Source of the DNA: Candidatus Thorarchaeota archaeon
Lineage (GTDB): Archaea; Asgardarchaeota; Thorarchaeia; Thorarchaeales; Thorarchaeaceae
DNA: 45,563 nucleotides
NCBI GenBank assembly: GCA_003345555.1
Contig: PRDJ01000033.1
Location: 1-45,563, forward strand
Direction: 5' to 3'
A model generated the notes under the pieces. It worked only from the letters and a program-made list of their open reading frames with translations. It ran no database searches and had not been told where the DNA came from. Positions 17,541-25,887 of this stretch are shown piece after piece; within the stretch, counting starts at the first letter, position 1, and each line of letters begins with the position of its first letter. The translations under genes were made by a program, and so were the position numbers.

Positions 17541-18440
17541 TCACGTTGTGCCAAGACTCAGAATCATGTCTTTCAGATTCTTCACAATCCTGAGTGCATC
17601 ATCCCAGTCACGCTGCCAGAGGTTCCTGCCGAAAATCAAACCTGCAGCTCCTTCTTGTAAGCACACCCTTGCCTTGTGGAGGATTTCGTCATCATCAATC
17701 TTACCCCCGCCTGAGAAGAGCACGAGAGTCTTGCCAGCTGAATGTATCACCTTCCTCACGCGTTCATCATAGCTCAGGTTCAATGAGTCGTAGGGTTTCG
17801 GTTGTAGAGACCTTGTTTTTGGATCATCATTGGGAACGTTGATCTTGACTAGGTCTGCTCCAAGCTCACTTGCCACGCGAGCTGCGTAGTCGACTGCATA
17901 TAGAGAATCGCGTCCGCCCTTCGAATCTACCGCTGCTCCTCTTGGGTATGCCCACATGACGATTGGCATACCATAACGGTCAGCATCAGCTTTGACTTTC
18001 CTGAATTGGTTGAAATCTTCAACCTGCCTTGGACTACCCACAAAAAGAGTGTACCCCACAGCATCTGCACCGATTCTGACCGCGTCTTCAACCGAGGCCG
18101 TCATGGGTGAGACAGGGTAACCCTCGCTAGGAATGCTCGTCTTACCATTGAGCTTGAGGATAATCGGGACCTTGCCGGCATACTTCGATGCATACTTCTC
18201 GGCCAGACCCAAGTGAAGCGCAACTCCTGACAGACCGCCCTCAAGAGCGAGCCTGAACTGAAACGTGGGGTCCTCAGAGGGGGGATTCGGGAGGAAGTCT
18301 ATCGGACCGTGCTCGAGCCCTTGGTCAATTGGCATTATGAGCATATGCCCGTTGCCCGGACCGTGCTCATACATGAGTCGATGTAGCCTGATTCTCTTCC
18401 CGAGGCTGAGGTAGTCCATGTCGTCCAGCCAGTTCTTCAA
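17541..18440 (-). CDS. Archaeal class I (DhnA-type) fructose-bisphosphate aldolase family
   Basis: TIM-barrel aldolase of up to 299 residues, of the DhnA family. Members include archaeal fructose-1,6-bisphosphate aldolase and ADH synthase of the early aromatic amino acid route. Seen: Asp39 in MPIDQGLEHG, Tyr165 in WAYPRG, Schiff-base Lys199 in DLVKINVP, and phosphate-binding FSGGGK (242-247) and FGRN (270-273). The first codon of the open frame is TTG (18440); the ATG at 18419, seven residues in, is a plausible alternative. It lies alone between two Hdr units, and whether it is glycolytic or in aromatic biosynthesis cannot be decided from sequence alone. Confidence 0.88.
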   Translation of the reverse strand: MKNWLDDMDYLSLGKRIRLHRLMYEHGPGNGHMLIMPIDQGLEHGPIDFLPNPPSEDPTFQFRLALEGGLSGVALHLGLAEKYASKYAGKVPIILKLNGKTSIPSEGYPVSPMTASVEDAVRIGADAVGYTLFVGSPRQVEDFNQFRKVKADADRYGMPIVMWAYPRGAAVDSKGGRDSLYAVDYAARVASELGADLVKINVPNDDPKTRSLQPKPYDSLNLSYDERVRKVIHSAGKTLVLFSGGGKIDDDEILHKARVCLQEGAAGLIFGRNLWQRDWDDALRIVKNLKDMILSLGTT

Positions 18441-18488
18441 AGCACGTAGACCTCGGTTTTACCAATGAAGCGGTCCTTCATAAACATT

Positions 18489-19433
18489 CTAGGCCGTTGC
18501 CTTTGCCTTGGCCCTGAGGTTGAGCCGCTCCCAATTAGGCTCGGTCTTCCTCTGCGAATACTGTAGATGGTTGGCGAGCCCGAATTCATCCGGCTCATGG
18601 CCAAAAGCGAGTGCTAGCAGCTCAGATACGTGCATGATATCGAACTTGTACTCGACTCCGAAGAGTTTCTGGATCTCTACTTGGCCCGTGTCAAGCTGAA
18701 GCAAACAGAACGGGCACGGGGTCACAATAACATCGGCACCACCTGCAGCCGCAATGCTGTCGAATTTCTGCTTCGTGAAGTCGAGAGAAGTCTTGAGATC
18801 TGCAGTCCTTACCGCGCCACCGGCGCCACAGCAAATCAGCTCATCCTTGTAGTGGACGTACTTGGCACCGCTAGTTTCGCAGATTTCCCTGAATATGTGA
18901 GGCCGCTCGCTATCGTCTTTCTTCTTTACTAGTTTCGGTCTCATCCAGTGACATCCAGGATGAAGGGCCATTCTGACTCCATTCAGTGGGCGCGTGACAT
19001 GCTCCTTAACCTTCTGAGTACCAACAACGTCGTGGAGCACATCGAGGTAGTGTGTCACCTCGATTGTGCCTTTGAACTCACGCCCGATATCAGCTAGGTT
19101 GCGGTTCACGGCAGCCCTAAGCTCCTCGTCTTCCTTCAACTCATGGTTTGAGTCCCACAAGCTGGCGAAGCAACCGTTGCACCCAGTTGTAATGGGGTGG
19201 CCACCTTGCTCTGCAATAGTCAGATTTCGAGCAGCAATGGTAGCCCACGTGACTCTGTCAAATGAACCGAACACGCCCGGAGCAGGACAACAGCTCGCCC
19301 CAACCATGTCAAGCAAGTCTATACCTAAGTCGTTGAAGACGAGTTTCGTTGCTTTCTCGATGCTCGGATATCGATGCGGAATAATGCAGCCCAGAAAATG
19401 ATAGTATGCAGGTCGCTTCGACAAGCCGTTCAC
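18489..19433 (-). CDS. hdrB: HdrB, two CCG domains (HdrB-2)
   Basis: 314-residue HdrB with both non-cubane cluster sites complete: Cys16, Cys48-Cys49, Cys85 and Cys88; then Cys161, Cys201-Cys202, Cys240 and Cys243. It shares SCCPAPGV and CCGAGG with HdrB-3 rather than with HdrB-1. It is longer than the others because of a basic tail of about 25 residues ending in RAKAKATA. Its start overlaps the HdrC-2 stop by 4 bases, so hdrC and hdrB form a two-gene operon without an hdrA of their own. It may use HdrA-1 or HdrA-2 as partner. Confidence 0.93.
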   Translation of the reverse strand: MNGLSKRPAYYHFLGCIIPHRYPSIEKATKLVFNDLGIDLLDMVGASCCPAPGVFGSFDRVTWATIAARNLTIAEQGGHPITTGCNGCFASLWDSNHELKEDEELRAAVNRNLADIGREFKGTIEVTHYLDVLHDVVGTQKVKEHVTRPLNGVRMALHPGCHWMRPKLVKKKDDSERPHIFREICETSGAKYVHYKDELICCGAGGAVRTADLKTSLDFTKQKFDSIAAAGGADVIVTPCPFCLLQLDTGQVEIQKLFGVEYKFDIMHVSELLALAFGHEPDEFGLANHLQYSQRKTEPNWERLNLRAKAKATA

Positions 19434-19999
19434 TTCTCCTTCTTTTCCGCAGCGGGTGGTTCCTCAGTATAACCAATCAGTTTGTCAAATCCGCTCTTCT
19501 TGGCTATCTTGCGAATCTCCTGCGCCACCTTCGGACTCGACGACCCATTTGGAGGCAATGGTTCGAGACCGGATTTCTTCCTCAGTTCGGACCACGTATC
19601 CTTGTCAAGAGGCACAGCATGTCCGGACTCCATCACTTTCTTTGCTGTGTCCTGATGTGACTTGAGCATGTGTCCCTCTGCGACGGCGACGTTTCTGATT
19701 GCCTTGATGACATCGGTTGGCTTCACATCTTGCGGACAACGATCCGTGCACATGTAGCAGGTGGTACAGTACCAAAGCTCAGGAGCGGTGATGACCTCGT
19801 TCTTCAGGCCAAGCAGAGCCTTCCTTATGATTCCTCTCACAAGATAGTTAGTGCGGGCTCCCGCGGGGCAAGATCCAGAGCAAGTGCCACATTGGTAGCA
19901 GCTTTGGATGTTTGGTCCGCCGGCCTTCTTGATCATTTCGATGAATTCAAGGTCCACCTCGTCAACGTCAACCGGGGGTCTTTCTTCAACAATTGTCAA
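19430..19999 (-). CDS. hdrC: HdrC, di-cluster ferredoxin-like subunit (HdrC-2)
   Basis: HdrC with two 4Fe-4S motifs (CYQCGTCSGSCP and CTTCYMCTDRCP) and a C-terminal helical tail ending PPAAEKKEK. The open frame begins at TTG 20029. I prefer TTG 19999 (189 residues) because a GGTG lies just upstream of it and the TATA box at 20039-20048 predicts a transcript start near 20020, downstream of the longer start. It is followed by HdrB-2 with a 4-base overlap. It is divergent from the radical SAM gene. Confidence 0.9.
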   Translation of the reverse strand: MTIVEERPPVDVDEVDLEFIEMIKKAGGPNIQSCYQCGTCSGSCPAGARTNYLVRGIIRKALLGLKNEVITAPELWYCTTCYMCTDRCPQDVKPTDVIKAIRNVAVAEGHMLKSHQDTAKKVMESGHAVPLDKDTWSELRKKSGLEPLPPNGSSSPKVAQEIRKIAKKSGFDKLIGYTEEPPAAEKKEK

Positions 20000-20038
20000 G
20001 TTCGGGCACCTGAGCGTTCGGACCAGCAAATGGTTCGG

Positions 20039-20048
20039 CCTTTTATCC
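20039..20048 (-). promoter_or_regulatory. TATA box for HdrC-2/HdrB-2
   Basis: GGATAAAAGG on the minus strand. With the normal spacing the transcript starts near 20020, which decides in favour of the TTG at 19999 as start codon. Confidence 0.45.
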
Positions 20049-20132
20049 GTTGCTTCATGGCTACTGTTATTATGCGTTCGTTATGTGGCACAACGGAAAG
20101 GTTGAATCGAACGAGTGGAATAGAGGATCGGA

Positions 20133-21212
20133 ATGTTCTGCCCAAACCATTGTGACGAGAAGCGGCTTGTTTCATGCTCTGTAGGGTACTGCCCAGAGTG
20201 CCTTGCCGCTGATAGCCGATTGCTGGAAAGAGTGTTGAACGTGCACAGAGCCAGCAGAAACCACGCTGGCCTGATTCAGGGTGTCCCAGCCACCGGTCCA
20301 CATGTATGTCCGGAATGCGCAAATCATTGCAGGCTAAGTGATGGCCAGACGGGATTCTGTAATGGCAGAAAGGCGACGGCGTCGGGCATAATCGAGAGAT
20401 ACCCGGGCAGGGCGGTCGTCTACTGGTACTTCGATCCATTGCCTACAAATTGCGTGGGGGACTGGGCCTGCTCGCTCACTCGTCCGGAGAAGAAGTCATG
20501 CCTCCCTTACCTGAAGAACCTGGCCGTGTTCTACGGGTCTTGCAGCTCTGACTGTCTCTTCTGCCAAAACATAGGCTATCGTGACATGATGGCAAGAGGA
20601 CGACCTCTGATGACTCCCGAAGAACTTGCATCAGTGGCAGACGACAGGACAGCGTGCGTCTGCTATTTCGGGGGAGATCCATCGTGCAATGCGAAGCATT
20701 CAGTCGAAACGGCCAAGCTGGTTAGACAGGAACGGGACCTGAAGGTCTGTTATGAGACCAACGGCCTCATCTCCAGCAAGTGGCTACAGCGGATTGCCGA
20801 TGTGGTATGGGAAAGCAGAGGACCAATCAAGTTCGACCTTAAGGCGTTCACCCCGGAACTCTATACGGCATTAACGGGAGTGTCTAATGCATCTGTTCTC
20901 AGGAATTTCAGAACGCTGGCCCAACGAGGAAAGAACCGTGAAGAGGAATTCCTCATTGCCAGCATATTGCTTGTGCCAGGGTATGTCGGAGTGTCAGAGG
21001 TCAGAAAGCTGGCAGACTTCATCGCTGCCTGTGACGCAACCATTCCGACTGCGCTCCTAGGTTTCTTTCCACATCACATGATGAGTGACTTGCCTTGCAC
21101 TAGCATAGCACACGCGAATGCCGCGGTTAAGGCAGCAAGGGATGCGGGGCTAATGAACGTTAGAGTGGGAAATACTGGACTACTCTCTTCAGTAGAGTAC
21201 ACGGTCAGCTAG
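20133..21212 (+). CDS. Radical SAM protein, PflA / AmmeMemoRadiSam-like
   Basis: 359-residue radical SAM enzyme. The AdoMet-cluster motif is C-S-S-D-C-L-F-C-Q-N (Cys137, 141, 144), the form ending in CQN seen in the AmmeMemoRadiSam-type relatives of pyruvate-formate-lyase activase. The N-terminal 80 residues are Cys-rich (MFCPNHC, YCPECL, CPECANHC, FCNGR) and could bind zinc or another Fe-S cluster. The C-terminal half has the usual barrel strands (CYETNG, KFDLKAF) and an HHM near the end. The substrate is unknown. No AMMECR1 or Memo gene is near. A decayed copy of its C-terminal third lies at 21900-22236. Confidence 0.85.
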   Translation: MFCPNHCDEKRLVSCSVGYCPECLAADSRLLERVLNVHRASRNHAGLIQGVPATGPHVCPECANHCRLSDGQTGFCNGRKATASGIIERYPGRAVVYWYFDPLPTNCVGDWACSLTRPEKKSCLPYLKNLAVFYGSCSSDCLFCQNIGYRDMMARGRPLMTPEELASVADDRTACVCYFGGDPSCNAKHSVETAKLVRQERDLKVCYETNGLISSKWLQRIADVVWESRGPIKFDLKAFTPELYTALTGVSNASVLRNFRTLAQRGKNREEEFLIASILLVPGYVGVSEVRKLADFIAACDATIPTALLGFFPHHMMSDLPCTSIAHANAAVKAARDAGLMNVRVGNTGLLSSVEYTVS

Positions 21213-21311
21213 AGGCAGCTAGGGACATCAGATGATTGCTGCCCTCACGAGCTCATGTGAACAAGCGTCCATCCTCGGGCTCTCGTGGCCAATGCCCCGA
21301 GAAAGGGGAAA

Positions 21312-21320
21312 TGTATAAAG
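21312..21320 (+). promoter_or_regulatory. TATA box for the four-helix membrane protein at 21439
   Basis: TGTATAAAG on the plus strand. The predicted transcript start near 21343 leaves a leader of about 95 bases before the ATG with its strong Shine-Dalgarno site. Confidence 0.45.
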
Positions 21321-21438
21321 GACCGCAGGACAAGGCTCTAAGATTGCAAGTGTGGCTCGTGTACAAGCCTCGGGTGAGGTATCAAGAGTACACGAAGACA
21401 AACTGGCGTCCTTTCCCACCACAGGAGGTAACGAAGCT

Positions 21439-21891
21439 ATGGTCGCGAGTCCGATTACGACATATCTCTACGTGATAAGCCTGATTCTGGTCTACGGTTC
21501 CCTGGGAATTGCCTTTGCGGTCGGTGCTTCCATGACAATATTCGTCATCGACGGCGTTCTCTGCATACTGTCGCTTGCTCTGCTTCAGGGGCTCCGTTGC
21601 GCTATCACTGGCAAGACCGTAACCGTGGCACCTGGCCCCATGGCCGTTACACGATATCAGCAGCAATCCGATGGGGTTCATGCTGTAACTGAAAGTAGGT
21701 GGAGTGCTGGAGGGACCTACGGTGCACGATACTACGGTCTCCTGTTTGGGTGTCTGGGCCTGCTCTTCGGGCTCATGATTGGATTTGGTGGGGAGATGTA
21801 CGAGCAAGATACCTTTCCAGCCGTGACTCTCTTAGCCAGTACCATCTTCGCTATCATCGGGGCGATAGCGTACAAACCCACTAGCAGCTGA
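21439..21891 (+). CDS. Four-helix membrane protein, unknown
   Basis: 150-residue membrane protein with four hydrophobic segments (about 7-29, 32-51, 93-113 and 123-144) and a central polar part of about 35 residues. I do not recognise the family. The start is fixed by AGGAGGT at 21423-21429, nine bases before ATG 21439. An in-frame GTG at 21352 could extend it by 29 polar residues, which seems unlikely. It lies between the radical SAM gene and that gene's decayed copy. Confidence 0.65.
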   Translation: MVASPITTYLYVISLILVYGSLGIAFAVGASMTIFVIDGVLCILSLALLQGLRCAITGKTVTVAPGPMAVTRYQQQSDGVHAVTESRWSAGGTYGARYYGLLFGCLGLLFGLMIGFGGEMYEQDTFPAVTLLASTIFAIIGAIAYKPTSS

Positions 21892-21899
21892 ATTGCACC

Positions 21900-22236
21900 G
21901 TATAGTAGTCACTCTTGACCTTGAGGCATTCGCTCAAGGAGTCTGCATCCATCCCGGCTGTCTACTAGATTGCGAGTCGCGACGAACATACCGCTTGTGC
22001 CGGGATATGTTTGAGTGTCAGAGGTTAGAAGACGGACAGATTTCATTGCCAGCTGCGACCCCACTATTCCGACAGCGCTCCTAGGCTTCATCCCGCATCA
22101 TATGACGAGTGGCCTGCCTTGCACTGCCAGAGCACATACAGATGCAACTGTCAAGGCGACGCAAAAGGCAGGGCTAACGAACATAAGAGATAGAAACAAG
22201 GGTTTTCCGTCCAGCAGGGAGTACAACCTACAGTGA
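21900..22236 (+). pseudogene. Decayed partial copy of the radical SAM gene's 3' end
   Basis: Similar to 20826-21212 of the intact radical SAM gene by direct comparison. TLDLEAF matches KFDLKAF. After a net loss of about 59 bases, LVPGYV then an in-frame TGA (22012-22014, GGA in the intact copy) then VSEV match LVPGYVGVSEV. The match continues through IPTALLGF.PHHM, GLPCT and KAGLTNIR to a stop in the same place. The N-terminal two thirds, including the Cys cluster motif, are absent. The remnant after the stop is still open for 73 codons from GTG 22015 but cannot make a working enzyme. Confidence 0.85.
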
Positions 22237-22321
22237 TGACAAAGAGTGCACAATGTACAAGTACTCTGAATGCGTTTATGCCAAGCTCTCAGCCACTGTC
22301 AGTATCATGAGTGAGTGAAAG

Positions 22322-23329
22322 ATGGAAGACCTGATTTCCAAATGTGGGATGTGCTGCAGTCGGTGCCCGGCCTACAGAGCAAACATAAGAACAAAAGCCG
22401 ACAAGATTCGAACAAGTGATGGATGGTACAAGTACCTGGGCTTTCGCTTTCCTTCACGGCTAATCATCTGCGATGGGTGCCAGATGCCGGATGATCAGAG
22501 CCCCTTGCGCATAAGACGAGGATGCACGGTACGAAACTGTGCAATATCAAATGGTGTCGAGACCTGCGCGCATTGTTCGGAGTATCCGTGTGAAGCAGTA
22601 AAGACACTGAGCTACGTTGATAGGCAATGGGCCGAAACTAGATTGGGCGATAGAATCAAAGAGGAGGACTATCTAACCTTCATAGAACCATACGAAGGTA
22701 TCAAGCATCTGGACAAGATTCGAGCCAGTCTTGGCCCCGAAGATATCTTGAAGGCAGAAATTTCGTTGGCCGAATCCAAAATATCGAACTTTCCTGAGCA
22801 CCTGCCGCTTCCAAAGGAGGACCTAATCGCTTTACAAGCCCTCCACAGTATCTTGGCTTCAGTGAAATCCATTGGTGGCGGTACCTATGCTATGCAGGTG
22901 ACCTTGGAGAACAGGAGGAGGTACCTCCTGAGGCTATTGTGGGTCTTTGGATGCTATGGTGAAATGGAAGATAAGAACGGTTCGTACCTTGTGGTTACTA
23001 GTGAGGCCTACTCTACTAAGATGCGCCAAGCTCCGGCTTTCTCACTCTTCTCAAGGATGTTAGGTCACTTTGATGTCCTGAAAGAGTTCGGAATACGTTG
23101 CCAACATGTGCAATTGACAGAAGAGAAGTATGGGAAGAAAGGATGGCTAACCCCGACAGGAGCGTTGAGGAGAAATGGGTGGGCTATCAAGATGAGCTTC
23201 GAGGAGCGTGTGGGAGGGGCGTCAGCGTTGAAAGCTCTCAGAACCTACGCGACGAGACTGAGCGAGAAGCAGGGAGAAAAAGGATACGCCCTCTTCTCAC
23301 AGGTGGACATGAGACCATTGGAAGAGTAG
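22322..23329 (+). CDS. DUF3795-like Cys-rich protein
   Basis: 335-residue protein. The N-terminal 100 residues have the Cys pattern of DUF3795 proteins: CGMCCSRCPAY (8-18), CDGCQ, RGCTVRNCA and CAHCSEYPCE. This probably binds an Fe-S cluster or zinc; the domain's function is unknown. The remaining 230 residues contain a charged helical region and a C-terminal part with a GWLTPTGALRRNGWAIK segment that I do not recognise. ATG 22322 follows GTGAGTGAAAG. It sits between the radical SAM remnant and the HdrC-3/B-3 pair. Confidence 0.75.
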   Translation: MEDLISKCGMCCSRCPAYRANIRTKADKIRTSDGWYKYLGFRFPSRLIICDGCQMPDDQSPLRIRRGCTVRNCAISNGVETCAHCSEYPCEAVKTLSYVDRQWAETRLGDRIKEEDYLTFIEPYEGIKHLDKIRASLGPEDILKAEISLAESKISNFPEHLPLPKEDLIALQALHSILASVKSIGGGTYAMQVTLENRRRYLLRLLWVFGCYGEMEDKNGSYLVVTSEAYSTKMRQAPAFSLFSRMLGHFDVLKEFGIRCQHVQLTEEKYGKKGWLTPTGALRRNGWAIKMSFEERVGGASALKALRTYATRLSEKQGEKGYALFSQVDMRPLEE

Positions 23330-23406
23330 AGAATCACATGCGACCATGATTGACTGTCCATCGCACTGCACCAACCAAGCTCTACTTCGCCTCCCTTATG
23401 TGAATG

Positions 23407-23414
23407 CTTATATC
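23407..23414 (+). promoter_or_regulatory. TATA box for HdrC-3/HdrB-3
   Basis: CTTATATC about 51 bp before the ATG at 23462. The leader of about 25 bases contains GAGGT as ribosome binding site. Confidence 0.5.
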
Positions 23415-23461
23415 GTGTCACACGACGAAGCGGCTACTGCTCCAAGTTCAGAGGTCCTACA

Positions 23462-24013
23462 ATGGGAGAGATCATTCGGGAAACCATTTCAGCTGGCGAT
23501 ATGGACCCAACATTCATAGAGAAGATCGAAAAGGCTGGTGCAGATAGGATACGAACTTGCCTATCCTGTGGGACCTGCTCAAGTGTTTGCCCCTCTGGTC
23601 GTCGTACAGCTTTCAGAACGCGTGAGCTTATCCGTAAAGCCTTGCTCGGCCTCAGAGAAGACGTTCTGAGTTCTCCAGACCTTTGGTTATGTGCCACATG
23701 TCTTACTTGCTTGGAGCGCTGTCCGAGACAAATCAAGATCACAGATGCAATCATAATCATGAGAAACATGGCTGTCAAGGAAGGATTCATGCTTCCTCAG
23801 CATCGAAAGTCCGCTCAGAAGCTGCTTCAGACAGGACATGCAGTACCATTGGATGATGCAAACCGGGACATGCGAAGGGAACTGGGTATCCCAGAGATAC
23901 CTCCCACAGTGCACTCAAGCGAGGAAGCACTCGCACAGGTCAAGGAGATAATGAGACTCACGGGGTTCGATACCCTTGTAGAAGGAGAAGGAACAGGGGC
24001 CAAGCAGGAATGA
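23462..24013 (+). CDS. hdrC: HdrC, di-cluster ferredoxin-like subunit (HdrC-3)
   Basis: 183-residue HdrC with two complete 4Fe-4S motifs, Cys33/36/39/43 and Cys77/80/83/87. The body resembles HdrC-2 more than HdrC-1: ELIRKALLGL after the first cluster matches the RKALLGL of HdrC-2, and the GHAVPLD and (L)TGFDTL tail elements have counterparts there. It looks like a paralogue. The start at ATG 23462 has GAGGT upstream. The stop overlaps the HdrB-3 start (ATGA). It is transcribed opposite to the other two pairs. Confidence 0.93.
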   Translation: MGEIIRETISAGDMDPTFIEKIEKAGADRIRTCLSCGTCSSVCPSGRRTAFRTRELIRKALLGLREDVLSSPDLWLCATCLTCLERCPRQIKITDAIIIMRNMAVKEGFMLPQHRKSAQKLLQTGHAVPLDDANRDMRRELGIPEIPPTVHSSEEALAQVKEIMRLTGFDTLVEGEGTGAKQE

Positions 24014-24903
24014 CAGACCCTCAAACTTACTCATTGTTCCTCGGATGTGTGATGCCAAATCGCTATCCTAATGTCGAGAAAAGCATCAGAGTTGTACTTC
24101 CAGCACTCGGTATAGAGCTGGAGGAGCTGGAGGGAGCAAGTTGTTGCCCTGCACCGGGCGTCATAAGATCATTTAGCGAGCGGACATGGCTCGCGCTCGC
24201 ATCTCGCAACCTTGCATTGGCGGAAAGAGCGGGTCACGATATCATCACGGGATGCAATGGCTGCTATGGAACCTTCAAAGAAGCGCTCAATATAGTGCAC
24301 GAGAAACCCGACCGGCTCAAGGATGTCCAGCAGATCCTCAAGAGCGTTGGACTGAAGTACGAGGCAGGTGTCGACGCAAAACACCTCATCGAGGTTATCT
24401 ACAGCATTGGGATTGACCCTCTGCGAAAGAAGATTACGCGCCCCCTCACAGGCTTGAAGGTCGGCGTACACTATGGATGTCATCTTCTGAGGCCAAGCAA
24501 GCTGAGACCTTGGCACCAAATTCAGAAGCAGACATTCCTCGATGAGCTCGTCGAAGTGACGGGAGCCGAGAGCGTCAAGTACAAGGACAAGTTCCTCTGC
24601 TGTGGCGCCGGAGGTGGAGTACGTGGCTCCAATGTCCCTGTCAGCATAGACATTGCCCGAGAGAAACTTGATAATATGATGGAAGCAGGAGCTGATTGCA
24701 TAGTCGATGTTTGTTCGTTCTGCCATCTTCAGTTCGAGGTTTGTCAGGCTGAACTCAACAAGGAACTAGGGGAGAACAAGTATCACCTACCCGTGATATA
24801 TTACACCCAGCTCTTGGGATTGTCGATGGGGTTTGAACCTCAGGATCTCGGGCTTCACAAACATGTTGTCAGCACTCAGGCGCTTCTGGATCGCTTCCTT
24901 TGA
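24010..24903 (+). CDS. hdrB: HdrB, two CCG domains (HdrB-3)
   Basis: 297-residue HdrB with both CCG sites complete: Cys13, Cys45-46, Cys82 and Cys85; then Cys157, Cys197-198, Cys235 and Cys238. SCCPAPGV, GCNGC and CCGAGG are shared with HdrB-2. In the second domain HYGCH replaces the HPGCH of the other two. It is co-translated with HdrC-3 through a 4-base overlap and has no adjacent hdrA. The electron acceptor is unknown. Confidence 0.93.
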   Translation: MTDPQTYSLFLGCVMPNRYPNVEKSIRVVLPALGIELEELEGASCCPAPGVIRSFSERTWLALASRNLALAERAGHDIITGCNGCYGTFKEALNIVHEKPDRLKDVQQILKSVGLKYEAGVDAKHLIEVIYSIGIDPLRKKITRPLTGLKVGVHYGCHLLRPSKLRPWHQIQKQTFLDELVEVTGAESVKYKDKFLCCGAGGGVRGSNVPVSIDIAREKLDNMMEAGADCIVDVCSFCHLQFEVCQAELNKELGENKYHLPVIYYTQLLGLSMGFEPQDLGLHKHVVSTQALLDRFL

Positions 24904-24934
24904 TTCCCCCTAGCCCAGATTCCGTTTGTGCTTT

Positions 24935-25828
24935 CTAGTACCATCTCTTGGCCGCGTAGTACACTACAAGAGACATGACAGCGCTTGATATTATCGCTGC
25001 GGAGATGAACAGTCCAATAATGAAGCCCTGGTCAGTTGTCGTCGTTGTTCTAGTGACCAGGACATCGCCTGCGGTGAAGGGTGCATCAGACGTGTCGCGA
25101 TTCATGTAAATGCCGTCAGAGACCCTAATCTCAACAACGTAGGTGGAGATATTGAGGAAACCCTGGGTGTACCATGTAAACCACGTCTTGTTCAATCCTT
25201 TGGAAAGAAGTTGAAACGTCAATCCCGAGTCCGATGAGAGTCGGACCTCATAGGTGAGCTCCTCTTCGGAATTGTTGTCCCAACCGAACCAGGTTATGTT
25301 GTGGGCACCGGTCCAGTGCTCGCCGCCATTCGGGGAAATCACTCTTACGTGAGGAACGAGGAAGTTGCCTATGAATACATTAGTGACCGTCTCTTCAACA
25401 AAAGTCCCGTTGTATAGCCATGCCGACGCTATTATGACGCAGCTGGCATTGTTGCCGAGTTGTCTAGTGTCAACTGATGCTGTAGTCGAACTACTCTCGT
25501 TGGATATTGCCTTCGGGATTGCTGTGGCATTGACCACGATTCTTGTCTTCACGACCAATCCTAGAGGAGTCCAAGTCGCATTCAAGATTATGTGATCGCC
25601 TGAAATCGTATCACCAGAGTGAACCGTCATCGGGGTATGGTCCCATCTTGAATAGTATGTGAGTGAGAGATTAACGTCCCATGTGGAAAGCGCATGTCCA
25701 GTGGGCAGGAGGGGGGTGGCAACTGAGCACGCGTGCAATTGTGAAAGCGAAATCATCAGTAGCAGCATCACTATGTGACTGTAGCGAACATGAACGCTTA
25801 TTGAGCGACTTTGAGATGGGTGCTTCAT
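24935..25828 (-). CDS. Secreted, membrane-anchored Ig-like domain protein
   Basis: About 297 residues. There is a signal peptide or first helix (HIVMLLLMISLSQLHA), an extracellular part rich in N-glycosylation sequons (NxS/T), and a C-terminal membrane helix (GFIIGLFISAAIISSAVMSLVVYYA) with a short basic tail. A domain beginning VISPNGGEHWTGAHNITW is typical of bacterial and archaeal Ig-like (Kre9/KNH-type) cell-surface repeats. A run of Thr (TRTTTTTD) precedes the anchor. The start is placed at ATG 25828, just before the signal sequence; the open frame extends to 25924 but would then overlap the upstream regulator. It is probably co-transcribed with that regulator. Confidence 0.75.
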   Translation of the reverse strand: MKHPSQSRSISVHVRYSHIVMLLLMISLSQLHACSVATPLLPTGHALSTWDVNLSLTYYSRWDHTPMTVHSGDTISGDHIILNATWTPLGLVVKTRIVVNATAIPKAISNESSSTTASVDTRQLGNNASCVIIASAWLYNGTFVEETVTNVFIGNFLVPHVRVISPNGGEHWTGAHNITWFGWDNNSEEELTYEVRLSSDSGLTFQLLSKGLNKTWFTWYTQGFLNISTYVVEIRVSDGIYMNRDTSDAPFTAGDVLVTRTTTTTDQGFIIGLFISAAIISSAVMSLVVYYAAKRWY

Positions 25829-25887
25829 GAGACCCGACCTGGCCGCACGAAGTCCTCTTTTGCTCCAGTTAGTTCTATTGTTAGAAC

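Noticed and set aside
20090..20130. GGTTGAATCGAAC stretch resembling a tRNA T-loop
   Set aside because: No matching acceptor stem, anticodon arm or D arm could be folded around it.
21213..21311. CTCGGG/CCCGAG hairpin after the radical SAM gene as terminator
   Set aside because: The short stem has a 16-base loop and is followed by purines rather than a T run.
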